Below, in pieces: positions 16,793 through 25,693 of a stretch of 64,000 nt of DNA. Every line of letters begins with the position of its first letter. Within the stretch, counting starts at the first letter, position 1. The position numbers were made by a program, and so were the translations under genes. Source of the stretch: CAJPQU01 sp052170475 (GTDB taxonomy: Bacteria > Bacillota > Negativicutes > Selenomonadales > Selenomonadaceae); NCBI GenBank assembly GCA_052170475.1, contig JBQNAL010000007.1, positions 1-64,000 of the forward strand, written 5' to 3'. The notes below the pieces were generated by a model, which was not told the DNA's origin, made no database searches, and saw only the letters and a list, made by a program, of their open reading frames with translations.

Positions 16793-17554
16793 ATGGCGAA
16801 GAAGGTCTACGGCGTGAAGCGCGGGCGGAAAACGGGACTCTTCACGGATTGGGCGGCCTGCCGTGCGCAGATCGAGGGCTTTCCCGGTGCGGTGTACAAG
16901 GGATTCATGACGGTAGCGGAGGCGCAGGCGTGGCTCTGGGGCAAAGGCGCCGCGCCACTGAGCGCCGCGCCTTCTCGTGGGGCGGAGACGATGACGCTGG
17001 CTTTTGACTTGGACGAGCCGGATGCGGGGCGGCGCGAGGGAGGAGCCTTGGCATCGGCGGCGCGGGGCGGCGCGGAGGCTGGCGTTCGTGCCGGCGCTGC
17101 GGCGGCGGACTACACCGTCTACACGGATGGTTCCTGCTTGAAGAACCCGGACGGCCCCGGGGGGTTTGCGGCGGTGATTCTCGCACGCGACGGGTCGGTG
17201 CGCGAGGTCGTGGGCGGGGAACCGCACACGACGAACAACCGCATGGAGCTTCGCGCGGGGATCGAGGCGTTGCGTGCTGTGCCGGAGGGCGCGACGCTGG
17301 AGTTCTACACGGACAGCCAGTACCTCCAAAATGCGTTCGTGAAGCGGTGGCTTTCCGCTTGGCAGCGGCGCGGCTGGGTGACGGCGACGGGGACGCCGGT
17401 GAAAAATCAGGATCTTTGGCAGGCACTAAAGGCAGAGTGTGAGCGCCGCACCGTCCGCTTTCATTGGGTGAAGGGACACGCCGGCCATCGCTACAATGAG
17501 CGCTGTGACGCGCTGGCTCGTCAGGAAGCGCTCCGGCAGAAGGCGGACGCATGA
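16793..17554 (+). CDS. rnhA: Ribonuclease HI with N-terminal RNA:DNA hybrid-binding domain
   Basis: A 253-residue RNase H1 that cleaves the RNA strand of RNA:DNA hybrids. The N-terminal 50 residues (MAKKVYGVKRGRKTGLFTDW, YKGFMTVAEAQAWL) form the viroplasmin-like hybrid-binding domain. A variable Ala/Gly-rich linker follows. The catalytic domain then shows the DEDD residues in YTDGSC, NRMELRAG, YTDSQY and GHAGHRYNERCDALA. The ATG at 16793 has GGGAGGGACGAG upstream and begins exactly at the hybrid-binding domain. It overlaps tcdA by 4 bp. Confidence 0.94.
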   Translation: MAKKVYGVKRGRKTGLFTDWAACRAQIEGFPGAVYKGFMTVAEAQAWLWGKGAAPLSAAPSRGAETMTLAFDLDEPDAGRREGGALASAARGGAEAGVRAGAAAADYTVYTDGSCLKNPDGPGGFAAVILARDGSVREVVGGEPHTTNNRMELRAGIEALRAVPEGATLEFYTDSQYLQNAFVKRWLSAWQRRGWVTATGTPVKNQDLWQALKAECERRTVRFHWVKGHAGHRYNERCDALARQEALRQKADA

Positions 17555-18333
17555 GGGGAGAGGAGGCGGCGCGGGTGGACGAGCGGTTTTCCCGCACGGA
17601 GCGGCTTTTGGGGGCGGCTGGGATGGCGCGGCTCCAAGCGGCGCGGGTGGCCATCTTCGGCATCGGCGGCGTGGGGTCTTTCGCTGCGGAAGGACTTGCG
17701 CGCGCCGGGGTCGGGTTTTTGCGGCTGGTGGACGGGGACGCCATCGACGTGACGAACATCAATCGCCAGATTCACGCCCTGACGAGTACGGTGGGACAAA
17801 ATAAAGCCGAGGCGATGAAGACGCGTATCTTCGCCATTCATCCCGAGGCGGAGGTGGAGGCTGTCGCCTCGTTTTACCGCCCCGAAGCGGCGGGGCGGTT
17901 TTTGGAGGGCGGCTTCGATTACGTCGTGGACGCGGTGGATATGGTGACGGCGAAGATCAGTTTGGCCGAAGAATGTCAGCGACGCGGCCTGTCCCTCATC
18001 AGCAGCATGGGGGCGGGGAATAAGCTCGACCCCACGCGGTTTCAGACAGCGGATATTTACGATACCCGGGTCTGTCCCTTGGCCAAGGTCATGCGACGGG
18101 AACTGCGGGCGCGCGGCGTGACGCGGTTGAAGGTGGTCTATTCTCCCGAGCCGGTCGTTTCCCCGGCGGATGAGAGGGCGGGGGAGGAAAGCGACGGTGC
18201 CGCGTGGGACGGGGAACGCCGCCGGAGAACGCCGGGGAGCGTCTCCTTTGTGCCGTCGGTGGCAGGGCTGATTCTCGCCGGAGAAGTGGTACGGGATCTT
18301 ATCGCGGATGGGAAAAGGAAGGTGGAAGCGTGA
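17551..18333 (+). CDS. tcdA: tRNA threonylcarbamoyladenosine dehydratase (TcdA/YgdL, ThiF family)
   Basis: A 260-residue E1-like enzyme that cyclises t6A37 of ANN-decoding tRNAs in an ATP-dependent reaction. The nucleotide-binding GIGGVGS motif, the VDGDAIDVTNINRQIHA segment and the SAVDM-type region (VDAVDMVTAK) identify the ThiF/MoeB/TcdA fold. The short length without rhodanese or MPT additions and the MGAGNKLDPTRFQ segment favour TcdA. It overlaps rnhA by ATGA and gpsA by GTGA, so the three genes are translationally coupled. Confidence 0.9.
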   Translation: MRGEEAARVDERFSRTERLLGAAGMARLQAARVAIFGIGGVGSFAAEGLARAGVGFLRLVDGDAIDVTNINRQIHALTSTVGQNKAEAMKTRIFAIHPEAEVEAVASFYRPEAAGRFLEGGFDYVVDAVDMVTAKISLAEECQRRGLSLISSMGAGNKLDPTRFQTADIYDTRVCPLAKVMRRELRARGVTRLKVVYSPEPVVSPADERAGEESDGAAWDGERRRRTPGSVSFVPSVAGLILAGEVVRDLIADGKRKVEA

Positions 18334-19286
18334 AGGTTTCCATATTGGGTTGCGGACGCTGGGGGGCATTTCACGCGTGGTACGCGGATCATATCGGGCA
18401 TGAGGCGGTGCTTTGGGGACGTCCCGGTTCCAAGCATTTGGCCGCGCTCAAAGAACAGCGAAAGAACGCTTATCTGACCCTGCCCCCCTCCGTCGCTTTG
18501 ACGGAGGATTTAGAAGAGGCAGTGGCGTGGGCGGATGTCTGCGTGATTTCCATCAGCGCCCAGCAGCTTCGCGTCCTCGGTCGGCAATTGGCGGCGCTTC
18601 CCTTGACGGGGAAAACCTTCCTCCTCTGCATGAAGGGATTGGAGATCGGCACAGGCAAACGCCTCTCTCGGGTGCTGCGGGAAGAAGTGGGGAAAGCGCC
18701 GGGGATCGCCGTCTGGGTGGGGCCGGGTCACGTGCAGGACTTCATCGCCGGGATCCCGAACTGCATGATCGTCGCGTCGGTAGACGATGCCCTGACCCGC
18801 CGCTTGGCGGAAGCGTTCGCGAGTCCCTTGGTTCGCTTCTACTACGGGGCGGATCTCTTGGGGACGGAGATCGGCGCGGCGGCGAAGAACGTCGTCGGGC
18901 TGGCGGCGGGGATGCTGGACGGCTTCCACTACGGGAGCCTCAAGGGGGCGCTCATGGCGCGGGGGACGCGGGAGCTTTCACGCCTCATCGGCGTGATGGG
19001 CGGCGATCCCATGACGGTCTATGGATTGTCCCACCTCGGCGATTACGAGGCGACGCTCTTTTCCCCGTACAGCAACAATCGTCGCTACGGGGAAAACCTC
19101 GTCTTGGGGCGCGCGTCTTCCCACTTGGCGGAAGGCGTCTATACCTCGGAGGCCTTGATGGCGCTCGCGGAACAGTATCGGGTGGATATGCCCATCAGCC
19201 GCACCGTCTACGAGATCGTCCGCCAGAAGCAAGATCCTGAGGAGAAGCTGATGGCGCTTTTCCTGCGCACCATGAAGCGGGAGTAA
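18330..19286 (+). CDS. gpsA: Glycerol-3-phosphate dehydrogenase [NAD(P)+]
   Basis: A 318-residue cytosolic enzyme reducing dihydroxyacetone phosphate to sn-glycerol 3-phosphate for phospholipid synthesis. The Rossmann motif is ILGCGRWGAFHA. The family signatures KGLEIGTGKRLS, VWVGPGHVQDF and the catalytic-lysine region EIGAAAKNVVGLAAGMLDG are present. GTG 18330 is the start, overlapping the tcdA stop by GTGA; upstream in-frame codons lie inside tcdA. plsY, a frequent neighbour elsewhere, is absent here. The gene ends 27 bp before the first ompM paralogue with no terminator between them. Confidence 0.93.
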   Translation: MKVSILGCGRWGAFHAWYADHIGHEAVLWGRPGSKHLAALKEQRKNAYLTLPPSVALTEDLEEAVAWADVCVISISAQQLRVLGRQLAALPLTGKTFLLCMKGLEIGTGKRLSRVLREEVGKAPGIAVWVGPGHVQDFIAGIPNCMIVASVDDALTRRLAEAFASPLVRFYYGADLLGTEIGAAAKNVVGLAAGMLDGFHYGSLKGALMARGTRELSRLIGVMGGDPMTVYGLSHLGDYEATLFSPYSNNRRYGENLVLGRASSHLAEGVYTSEALMALAEQYRVDMPISRTVYEIVRQKQDPEEKLMALFLRTMKRE

Positions 19287-19313
19287 AGAGGTTTAGGTTA
19301 AAGGAGAATGGGA

Positions 19314-20669
19314 ATGAGAAAAACACTGGTATCAGGGCTTGTCGGCGCGTTTGCCCTTGGCGTTTCGGCGACGGCCTTTGCGGCGTCGAATCCTTTCGAG
19401 GATGTCCCGGCTGACCATTGGGCGTATGATGCGGTGGCGCAGCTTGCGTACGATGGCATCATTGAGGGCTACGGCGATGGTACCTATCGCGGTGATCAGG
19501 CGCTCACCCGCTATGAGATGGCGCAGATGGTGGCGCGTGCCTTGGCTTCGCCCGTTGGCATGGGGCGCGCCGTGACATCTCTCGACCGATTGGCGCTGGA
19601 ATTTTCCGCCGAATTGGAGAGCCTCGGCGTGCGCGTGGCGGCCTTGGAGAAAAAGGTCGATGAGGTAGCGTGGAAGGGACGCATTCGCTATCGGTACATC
19701 CGCCGCATGGAAGAGCGGTCGCCCGCCGCGCACTACGACGAAAGCCGGAATACGAACCAAGTGCTTTTCCGCTTGGAGCCGACGGCGCGGATCAATGCAC
19801 ATTGGGCAGGAAAGGCGCGCATCGACTATGGCCGCCCCGATACGATGCATACGGGTGCGAACGTCACGAATGCGAAGGTGGATCGGCTCTATGTGGAGGG
19901 CGATTACAGCTCGACACGGATCACGCTCGGGCTTTTCCCGCTCGCTACGAAGGCGGACTACGGCATGGTGTCCGATATTTCGATGGCGGGCGGTCAGGTG
20001 GTCTTCGGCAGGGAGGTCAAGGTGGCAATCGCGGCGGGGCGCATCCACGACCGCGACAATCGGCTCTTTACGGCAGATGGGATCAATCCGTCCGCGATGC
20101 GGAGATTTCTCGATGGTACGGCGAACTATCAAGGCATCGAAGTCTACAATGATCGAACGCAGACATTCACTTGGGGCATCGGCTTTCAGCGCGTCACGCA
20201 GGCGGACGGGTGGGATACGACCCTCTTGGGGACGGGGCATAGCATAAAGAACCCGAATGGCCCGATCCGGATCTGGAACGTCGGGCTGGGGTATCGGTTC
20301 CATTCGGCGCTCTCGCTGACGGGTGCCTACGCGACGGCAACCGGCATCGATCCGCTCCCGGGGAATACCGTGGACGGAAAACACAAACATGCCTACGCTT
20401 TCGCGCTCAATTACAAGGGGGCAAAAGCCAATCAGCGCGGATCGTGGGGCGCGTTCCTTGCCTATCGCCATCTCGGCGGTCTCTCCACGCTCTATTCGAC
20501 CCATCAGGTATTTGGCCCCATGCAGGGCGGCGAAAAAGGCTGGGAGATCGGCGTGAGCTGGACGCCCCTGAAGAACGTGGTCGGAAAAGTCCAATACTAT
20601 CAGGGCAAAGAACTCATTTCCGACCACAGCGTCAAAGCGCTCTGGACGGAACTTGGCTTCCTTTTTTGA
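19314..20669 (+). CDS. OmpM-like SLH-domain outer-membrane porin, copy 1
   Basis: A 451-residue exported protein with a Sec signal peptide (MRKTLVSGLVGAFALGVSAT, cleaved near AFA). One SLH domain follows (NPFEDVPADHWAYDAVAQLA, ITxxE-like TRYEMAQMVARAL). A short coiled coil (LGVRVAALEKKVDEV) leads into a beta-barrel ending in aromatic WTELGFLF. In Negativicutes such proteins tether the outer membrane to peptidoglycan through the SLH domain and form pores. The ATG at 19314 has AAAGGAG at 8 bp spacing; an ATG at 19308 is too close. It is paralogous to the next gene. It sits 27 bp after gpsA, and its own promoter is not evident. Confidence 0.9.
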   Translation: MRKTLVSGLVGAFALGVSATAFAASNPFEDVPADHWAYDAVAQLAYDGIIEGYGDGTYRGDQALTRYEMAQMVARALASPVGMGRAVTSLDRLALEFSAELESLGVRVAALEKKVDEVAWKGRIRYRYIRRMEERSPAAHYDESRNTNQVLFRLEPTARINAHWAGKARIDYGRPDTMHTGANVTNAKVDRLYVEGDYSSTRITLGLFPLATKADYGMVSDISMAGGQVVFGREVKVAIAAGRIHDRDNRLFTADGINPSAMRRFLDGTANYQGIEVYNDRTQTFTWGIGFQRVTQADGWDTTLLGTGHSIKNPNGPIRIWNVGLGYRFHSALSLTGAYATATGIDPLPGNTVDGKHKHAYAFALNYKGAKANQRGSWGAFLAYRHLGGLSTLYSTHQVFGPMQGGEKGWEIGVSWTPLKNVVGKVQYYQGKELISDHSVKALWTELGFLF

Positions 20670-20681
20670 TGGTACGGTGAG

Positions 20682-20698
20682 AAAAGCCTCCGCTTCGG
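20682..20698 (+). other. Possible decayed terminator after ompM copy 1
   Basis: AAAAGCCTCCGCTTCGG matches the 5' arm and loop of the perfect terminator after ompM copy 2 (AAAAGCCTCCGCTTTGG), but the 3' arm (GCGGAGGC plus T run) is missing. It looks like a terminator that lost its second half. The rest of 20699-20785 shows nothing clear. Confidence 0.45.
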
Positions 20699-20785
20699 TC
20701 TGTGCGTTTCCCTGTGGAGGGGATTCCCACCGACGACTGCCATGCCTATTCCGCTTCATTTTTTTGCTAAATTTCGCTAAAAGCC

Positions 20786-20814
20786 TTGTCAAAATCATGC
20801 CGGTGTGGTAAATT
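20786..20814 (+). promoter_or_regulatory. Promoter of ompM copy 2
   Basis: TTGTCA (20786-20791), a 17-bp spacer, and TAAATT (20809-20814) with an extended TGG. The leader of about 115 nt holds two small hairpins (CGAGG/CCTCG at 20871-20886; GTGAA/TTCAC at 20887-20911) before a GAGGAGG ribosome binding site. Confidence 0.6.
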
Positions 20815-20936
20815 TAACTTGGTTAGCATTCATGGGGAGAGGGCAGGTCGAGGAAACATGGACACTCGGACGAGGCTCCTTCCTCGGTGAATGGAAACCG
20901 TCGCGTTCACTATCTATATTTTGAGGAGGAGTTTCT

Positions 20937-22268
20937 ATGAAAAAGACTCTCGTATCCGCTCTGACCGGCGCCCTCGTCATCGGCGCTACGGCGACCACGT
21001 TTGCGGCTGCCAATCCGTTTGCGGATGTGCCGGCCGATCATTGGGCGTATGATGCGGTCGCGCAGCTCGCTGCGGACGGCGTCATCGAAGGCTATGGCGA
21101 CGGCACCTATCGCGGCGACCAGGAGATCACCCGCTACGAGATGGCGCAGATGGTCGCGCGCGCGATGGCGCGTGTCGGCGTGGGCGACGGGGACAAGGCA
21201 CTCATCGACCGCTTGGCGGCGGAGTTTGCCGACGAGCTGAACAACCTCGGCGTTCGCGTGGCGGCCTTGGAGAAGAAGGTCGACAACGTGAAGTGGACGG
21301 GTCGCGTTCGCTATCGCTACATCCATCGCACCGAGGATAGGATGGGCAACCATGAATTTGAGAATAGAAACGTAAACGAGGTTCGCTTGCGCTTGGAGCC
21401 TACCGCGCGCATCAATGACAACTGGGTCGGCAAGGCGCGTATTGACTACGCGAACGCCGACAACATGGATACGGGTGCCAATACCACGGGTGCCACGGTT
21501 GACCGTATCTATGTGGAAGGCACTTACGGCAACACGAAGATCGACCTCGGCAAGATCCCCTTCGCCACGAAGGCGGATTACGGCATGGTTTCCGACTACC
21601 GCATGGCCGGCGCGCAGGTGGTCTTCGGCAAGAACGTCCAGGTGAGCCTTGCGGCTGGTCGCATCGAGGATGCGGCTGTTCGTCCCTTCAATTTGAACTC
21701 CAGCAACGCGCGTTCGCAGTTGTCACTGTTCACTGGCGGGACGTCCAGCTATCAGGGCATTGAGGTCTACAACGATCGCGCACAGCAGTTCACTTGGGGC
21801 GTTGGTTTCCAGCGTGTCAAGCGGGAGGATTTTCTGAACGCTTTGTTGAATGCCTCGGCGATCAATATTTGGAATGTTGGTCTTGGCTATAAGTTCGACA
21901 AGAACGTCAACTTGACGGGTGCTTATGCACAGGCTTCGGGTGTGAGCGATACCGGCGCTCTGGGCAAGGTTGACTCCAAGCATAAACACTCTTACGCCTT
22001 CCAGCTCAACTACAAGGGTGCGAAGGCGGGCGAGATGGGTTCTTGGGGCGCCTTCTTCGGGTATCGCCACCTCGGTGTTCTCTCTACGATTCACTCCACC
22101 TACCGTGAATTCGGTCCGATGAACGGCGGTGAGAAGGGCTGGGAGATCGGCATGAGCTGGACGCCGATGAAGAACGTCCTCGGGAAGGTGCAGTACTACC
22201 GGGGCGAGGAACTCATCTCCGAGAACAAGGTCAGCGCCATCTGGACGGAACTCAGCTTCATCTTCTGA
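20937..22268 (+). CDS. OmpM-like SLH-domain outer-membrane porin, copy 2 (likely major)
   Basis: A 443-residue paralogue of the preceding gene with the same plan: signal peptide (MKKTLVSALTGALVIGATAT), one SLH domain (NPFADVPADHWAYDAVAQLA to TRYEMAQMVARAM), coiled coil (NLGVRVAALEKKVDNV), and a beta-barrel ending WTELSFIF. Large blocks such as FATKADYGMVSDYRMAGAQV are nearly identical to copy 1. It has its own promoter, a structured leader, a GAGGAGG ribosome binding site and a perfect terminator, so it is probably the highly expressed form. Expected role: peptidoglycan-anchored general porin and outer-membrane tether. Confidence 0.92.
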   Translation: MKKTLVSALTGALVIGATATTFAAANPFADVPADHWAYDAVAQLAADGVIEGYGDGTYRGDQEITRYEMAQMVARAMARVGVGDGDKALIDRLAAEFADELNNLGVRVAALEKKVDNVKWTGRVRYRYIHRTEDRMGNHEFENRNVNEVRLRLEPTARINDNWVGKARIDYANADNMDTGANTTGATVDRIYVEGTYGNTKIDLGKIPFATKADYGMVSDYRMAGAQVVFGKNVQVSLAAGRIEDAAVRPFNLNSSNARSQLSLFTGGTSSYQGIEVYNDRAQQFTWGVGFQRVKREDFLNALLNASAINIWNVGLGYKFDKNVNLTGAYAQASGVSDTGALGKVDSKHKHSYAFQLNYKGAKAGEMGSWGAFFGYRHLGVLSTIHSTYREFGPMNGGEKGWEIGMSWTPMKNVLGKVQYYRGEELISENKVSAIWTELSFIF

Positions 22269-22286
22269 TTTCGCTTCATGGCAATC

Positions 22287-22317
22287 AAAAAGCCTCCGCT
22301 TTGGCGGAGGCTTTTTT
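22287..22317 (+). terminator. Terminator after ompM copy 2
   Basis: AAAAAGCCTCCGC, loop TTTG, GCGGAGGC, then six T. The stem is perfect. Confidence 0.92.
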
Positions 22318-22377
22318 GTGCGCCTTCATGGGAGACACCGTTGGGAAAAGAAATGGTTTTGATGTCTGACAATTTCC

Positions 22378-22406
22378 TTGACAATTTTTCCGGCAGGGTA
22401 TATAGA
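22378..22406 (+). promoter_or_regulatory. Promoter of eno
   Basis: Consensus TTGACA (22378-22383), a 17-bp spacer, and TATAGA (22401-22406) within an alternating TATA stretch. It lies 53 bp upstream of eno. Confidence 0.7.
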
Positions 22407-22458
22407 TATAGGTAGACTTGGGGTGGCGGTCATATTTTAGAGAAAGCGCGGTGACGGG

Positions 22459-23712
22459 ATGATGGTGTACATCGAGGAAGTCAGAGGGTTGGAAGTGTTG
22501 GACAGCCGGGGCAATCCCACGGTGCGGGCGACGGCGGTCTTGAGCGACGGCACGGCGGCGAGCGCCACGGTGCCGAGCGGTGCCAGCACGGGAAAGCGCG
22601 AGGCATTGGAGCTGCGGGATAAGGACGCGCGGTTTGGCGGGAAGGGCGTGCAAAAAGCGGTCACCCATGTGAATGAAGAGATCGCGGAGGCGGTGGAAGG
22701 CTTGGCGGCGTTCGATCAGCAGACGGTGGACGATGCCATGCGGAGCCTCGATGGGACGGACAATTATTCCCGTTTAGGGGCGAACGCCGTCTTGGGCGTC
22801 TCCATGGCGGTGGCGCGTGCGGCGGCGAAGAGCCTCGGCATTCCCTTGTACCGCTACTTGGGCGGCGCGAACGCGCGCGTCCTGCCGGTGCCGATGTTCA
22901 ACATCATCAACGGCGGCGTCCACGCGAACAACAGCGTCGATTTCCAGGAATTCATGATCATGCCGTTTGGCTTTTCACGGTTCTCCGACGGGCTGCGGGC
23001 GGCGACGGAGATCTACCACGCGCTGAAGGGCGTTTTGAACGCCGCCGGGTACAGCACCGCCGTGGGGGACGAAGGGGGCTTTGCGCCGAACCTCAAGGAC
23101 AACGAGGAACCGCTTAAGATCATCGTGGAAGCCATCGAAAAGGCCGGGTATAAGCCGGGGGCAGAGATTCAACTGGCACTCGACGTGGCGGCCAGCGAGC
23201 TTTACAAGGATGGGAAGTATGAACTGGAAGGCCGCACCTTTACGAGCGAGGAAATGATCGCGAAATACGAGGATCTTTGCCAAAAGTACCCGATCTTTTC
23301 CATCGAGGACGGGCTGAGCGAGGACGACTGGGCAGGCTGGTCGAAGCTGACCTTGCAGATGGGAAGCAAAGTGCAGCTCGTGGGGGACGACCTTTTCGTC
23401 ACGAATGCGAAGATTCTGCGCGAGGGCATCGAAAACGGCGTGGCGAACGCCATTCTCATCAAGCCGAACCAGATCGGCACGGTCAGTGAGACGATGCAGA
23501 CGGTGCGCCTCGCCCAGCGGCGGGGGTACCGCTGCGTCATGAGCCATCGGAGCGGGGAGAGCGAGGACAGCTTCATCGCCGATTTCGCCGTGGCGCTCAA
23601 TACGGGGCAGATCAAGACGGGCGCGACGTCGCGCAGCGAGCGCAATGCGAAATATAACCGCCTCCTGGAGATCGAGCGGGAGACGGACGAGTTCTTAGGC
23701 GACGACGTGTGA
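22459..23712 (+). CDS. eno: Enolase (phosphopyruvate hydratase)
   Basis: A 417-residue glycolytic enzyme converting 2-phosphoglycerate to phosphoenolpyruvate with two Mg2+. The N-terminal LDSRGNPTV, substrate loop SGASTGKREA, GDEGGFAPN, metal ligands in ALDVAASE, SIEDGLSEDDW and GDDLFVTN, catalytic Lys in ILIKPNQIGT, and SHRSGESED are all intact. A second in-frame ATG at 22462 may be the real start; no strong Shine-Dalgarno decides between them. The gene has its own promoter and a terminator, and is monocistronic. Confidence 0.96.
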   Translation: MMVYIEEVRGLEVLDSRGNPTVRATAVLSDGTAASATVPSGASTGKREALELRDKDARFGGKGVQKAVTHVNEEIAEAVEGLAAFDQQTVDDAMRSLDGTDNYSRLGANAVLGVSMAVARAAAKSLGIPLYRYLGGANARVLPVPMFNIINGGVHANNSVDFQEFMIMPFGFSRFSDGLRAATEIYHALKGVLNAAGYSTAVGDEGGFAPNLKDNEEPLKIIVEAIEKAGYKPGAEIQLALDVAASELYKDGKYELEGRTFTSEEMIAKYEDLCQKYPIFSIEDGLSEDDWAGWSKLTLQMGSKVQLVGDDLFVTNAKILREGIENGVANAILIKPNQIGTVSETMQTVRLAQRRGYRCVMSHRSGESEDSFIADFAVALNTGQIKTGATSRSERNAKYNRLLEIERETDEFLGDDV

Positions 23713-23766
23713 AAAAGCGCAGGACGCACCGTGCCGCGGGGGCAGTGAAGTAACGCCGAGAGATTT

Positions 23767-23819
23767 GACCCAAGGAAGAACGGGAAGCGAGGGTTCCGGG
23801 TCTTTCCTTGGGTCTTTTT
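23767..23819 (+). terminator. Terminator after eno
   Basis: GACCCAAGGAA pairs with TTCCTTGGGTC across a 25-nt loop, followed by TTTTT. It precedes the HAD gene start, which argues against that gene's longer in-frame N-terminus. Confidence 0.75.
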
Positions 23820-23896
23820 GGCGTTCGGCGGGGCGGGGACTCCGTGCGGGTACGGGAGACGCGGAAGGCGCGGGAGGCGCGGTAAAGGATGATTCG

Positions 23897-24712
23897 ATGA
23901 TCAAGCTGATTTTTTGCGATATGGACGGGACGCTTTTGGACGATGCAGGCGAGATGCCGCCGATGTTTGACGAGGTGGTGGGGGAGATCCTGCGCCGGGG
24001 GGCGATCTTTTGCCCGGCGAGCGGGCGGCAGTATTCGGCGCTCCTCCGCCAGATGGGACGGTACGTCGATGATTTCATTTTCGTGGCGGAGAACGGCACC
24101 TTTGTCGCGCGTCACGACGAGGAGCTCTTTTCGTCGGAGCTGGACGAGGACGAGGTGGCGCGCGTGCTGGCGGCGGGGGCGGTGGTGCCCGCGGCGTATC
24201 CCGTCCTCTGCGGCAAGCGCTTGGCCTATGTGACAGAGCGCTGGGCGCCGTACATGGACAATATGCGCCAATATTTTACCCAGTGCGAGATGGTGGCGGA
24301 CTTAGCGCCTTTGGTGAAAGCAAAGGAGATCATCAAAGTGGCGTTTTGCGACGCGGAATTTGGCGCGGCGGAAGAAACCATCTATCCGGCTCTTTCCCGT
24401 CTCGATGGGTCAGTGCGGGTGGTGTTGAGTTCCCATTATTGGGTGGACGTCATGCGCCCCGGGGTGAATAAGGGCGTGGCGGTGCGGCGGCTGCAAGAGC
24501 AGCTCGGGGTCGTGCCGGACGAGTGCGCCGCCTTCGGCGACTATCTCAACGACGTGGAGATGCTGGGGGCGGTGGGACATAGCTATGCCATGGCCAACGC
24601 GCATCCGGTCGTGAAGAAAGCGGCGCGGGAGGAAGTGCCGCCCAATACGGCCTACGGGGTGATGACGACGCTGCAAAAGCTCTTGGACGAAGGGATGATT
24701 GGCGCTTTGTGA
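23897..24712 (+). CDS. Cof-type HAD-superfamily phosphatase
   Basis: A 271-residue HAD IIB (Cof/YbiV-like) hydrolase. Motif I is FCDMDGTLLDD, with the nucleophile and acid/base aspartates. Motif II is in PASGRQ, a motif III Lys precedes it, and motif IV is GDYLNDVEML. A C2B cap lies in the middle. These enzymes dephosphorylate sugar phosphates, FMN or PLP; the substrate cannot be told. The ATG at 23897 has AAAGGAT upstream; an upstream in-frame ATG lies ahead of the eno terminator. The downstream PHP phosphatase starts 34 bp later, so the two may be co-transcribed. Confidence 0.88.
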   Translation: MIKLIFCDMDGTLLDDAGEMPPMFDEVVGEILRRGAIFCPASGRQYSALLRQMGRYVDDFIFVAENGTFVARHDEELFSSELDEDEVARVLAAGAVVPAAYPVLCGKRLAYVTERWAPYMDNMRQYFTQCEMVADLAPLVKAKEIIKVAFCDAEFGAAEETIYPALSRLDGSVRVVLSSHYWVDVMRPGVNKGVAVRRLQEQLGVVPDECAAFGDYLNDVEMLGAVGHSYAMANAHPVVKKAAREEVPPNTAYGVMTTLQKLLDEGMIGAL

Positions 24713-24746
24713 GAGGCTGGGCGCGGCGAGAGGAAGGAGCGGAGCG

Positions 24747-25598
24747 ATGAAGATCGATTACCACATGCATTTTGAGCGCGGTTCCTACGATTGCGATTGG
24801 GCGGCAGGCTTTTTCCGCGCGGCAGAGGCGCGGGGGTTGGACGAAGTGGGCTTCACCGAGCACAGTCACGGCTTTCCCGAGTTTCGGCAGCTTTACTACG
24901 ACGATTTGACCTTAGACGATTCGCCGGTGGGGGTCTTTCAGCGGGACTGGCTGACGAAGAACAAGTTCAAGTACACGCTGGACGAGTACGTGGACTTCAT
25001 GGCGAAGCTCGCGCGGCGGGGCCATTCGGCAAAGATCGCGCTGGAGGTCTGCAATTTCCAAGATCAGGCGAAGGTGAAGGCGATTTTGGAGCGGTACGCG
25101 TTCGATTATCTCATCGGTTCGGTGCATTTCGTCTTCGGCTGGGGGTTCGACGCGTCGGCGGTGCAGGAGGAGTTCACCCGCCATTCCCTGCGGGCGATCT
25201 ATGACGCCTACGCGACGGAGGTGGAGCATCTTTGCGAAAGCGGCCTGTACGACGTCTTGGGACACCCCTTTAACCTCCGCGTGTACCGCTATCTGCCGGA
25301 TTTCGATGTGACGCCTTACTTGGAGCGGGTGGCGCGGGCGATGAAGAAGGCCGATATGGCCGTGGATGTGAATACCGGCACGTTGTACCGCTATCCCATC
25401 GCCGAGATTTCGCCGTACCCCGACTTCATGGCGGTGGCGGCGGACTATGCGCTCCCCATCATCACGTCCTCCGATGCGCATGAGCCGGAGGACTGCGGGG
25501 CGCACATCGACGACGCCATCGCCTACGCGAAACGGTACGGCTACGATACGCAGCTCTATTTTTCCGGGCGGGATAGAAAGGCCGTCCCGCTCGGGTAG
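24747..25598 (+). CDS. PHP-domain phosphatase, histidinol-phosphatase-like
   Basis: A 283-residue metal-dependent phosphoesterase of the PHP superfamily. Metal-binding motifs are DYHMHFERG at the N-terminus, TEHSHG near residue 35, a central Glu/His region (YLIGSVHFVF), DVLGHPFNLR, and the C-terminal SSDAHEPEDCG. The layout resembles HisJ-type histidinol-phosphatases, but no his genes are nearby, so another phosphate monoester is possible. A GGAAGGAGCGGAG stretch precedes the ATG at 24747. It is likely co-transcribed with the HAD phosphatase. Confidence 0.82.
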   Translation: MKIDYHMHFERGSYDCDWAAGFFRAAEARGLDEVGFTEHSHGFPEFRQLYYDDLTLDDSPVGVFQRDWLTKNKFKYTLDEYVDFMAKLARRGHSAKIALEVCNFQDQAKVKAILERYAFDYLIGSVHFVFGWGFDASAVQEEFTRHSLRAIYDAYATEVEHLCESGLYDVLGHPFNLRVYRYLPDFDVTPYLERVARAMKKADMAVDVNTGTLYRYPIAEISPYPDFMAVAADYALPIITSSDAHEPEDCGAHIDDAIAYAKRYGYDTQLYFSGRDRKAVPLG

Positions 25599-25636
25599 CG
25601 GATCGCTCCATTTTGCCCCTTCGCGCTGCGGCTCGT

Positions 25637-25665
25637 TTGACAGGCGTTTTCCTTTGCGGTAGAAT
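25637..25665 (+). promoter_or_regulatory. Promoter of tagO/wecA-wecB
   Basis: Consensus TTGACA (25637-25642), a 17-bp spacer, and TAGAAT (25660-25665), 28 bp before the gene start. Confidence 0.75.
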
Positions 25666-25693
25666 AGGGCGACGATAGAAAAGGGGTGCGGCG

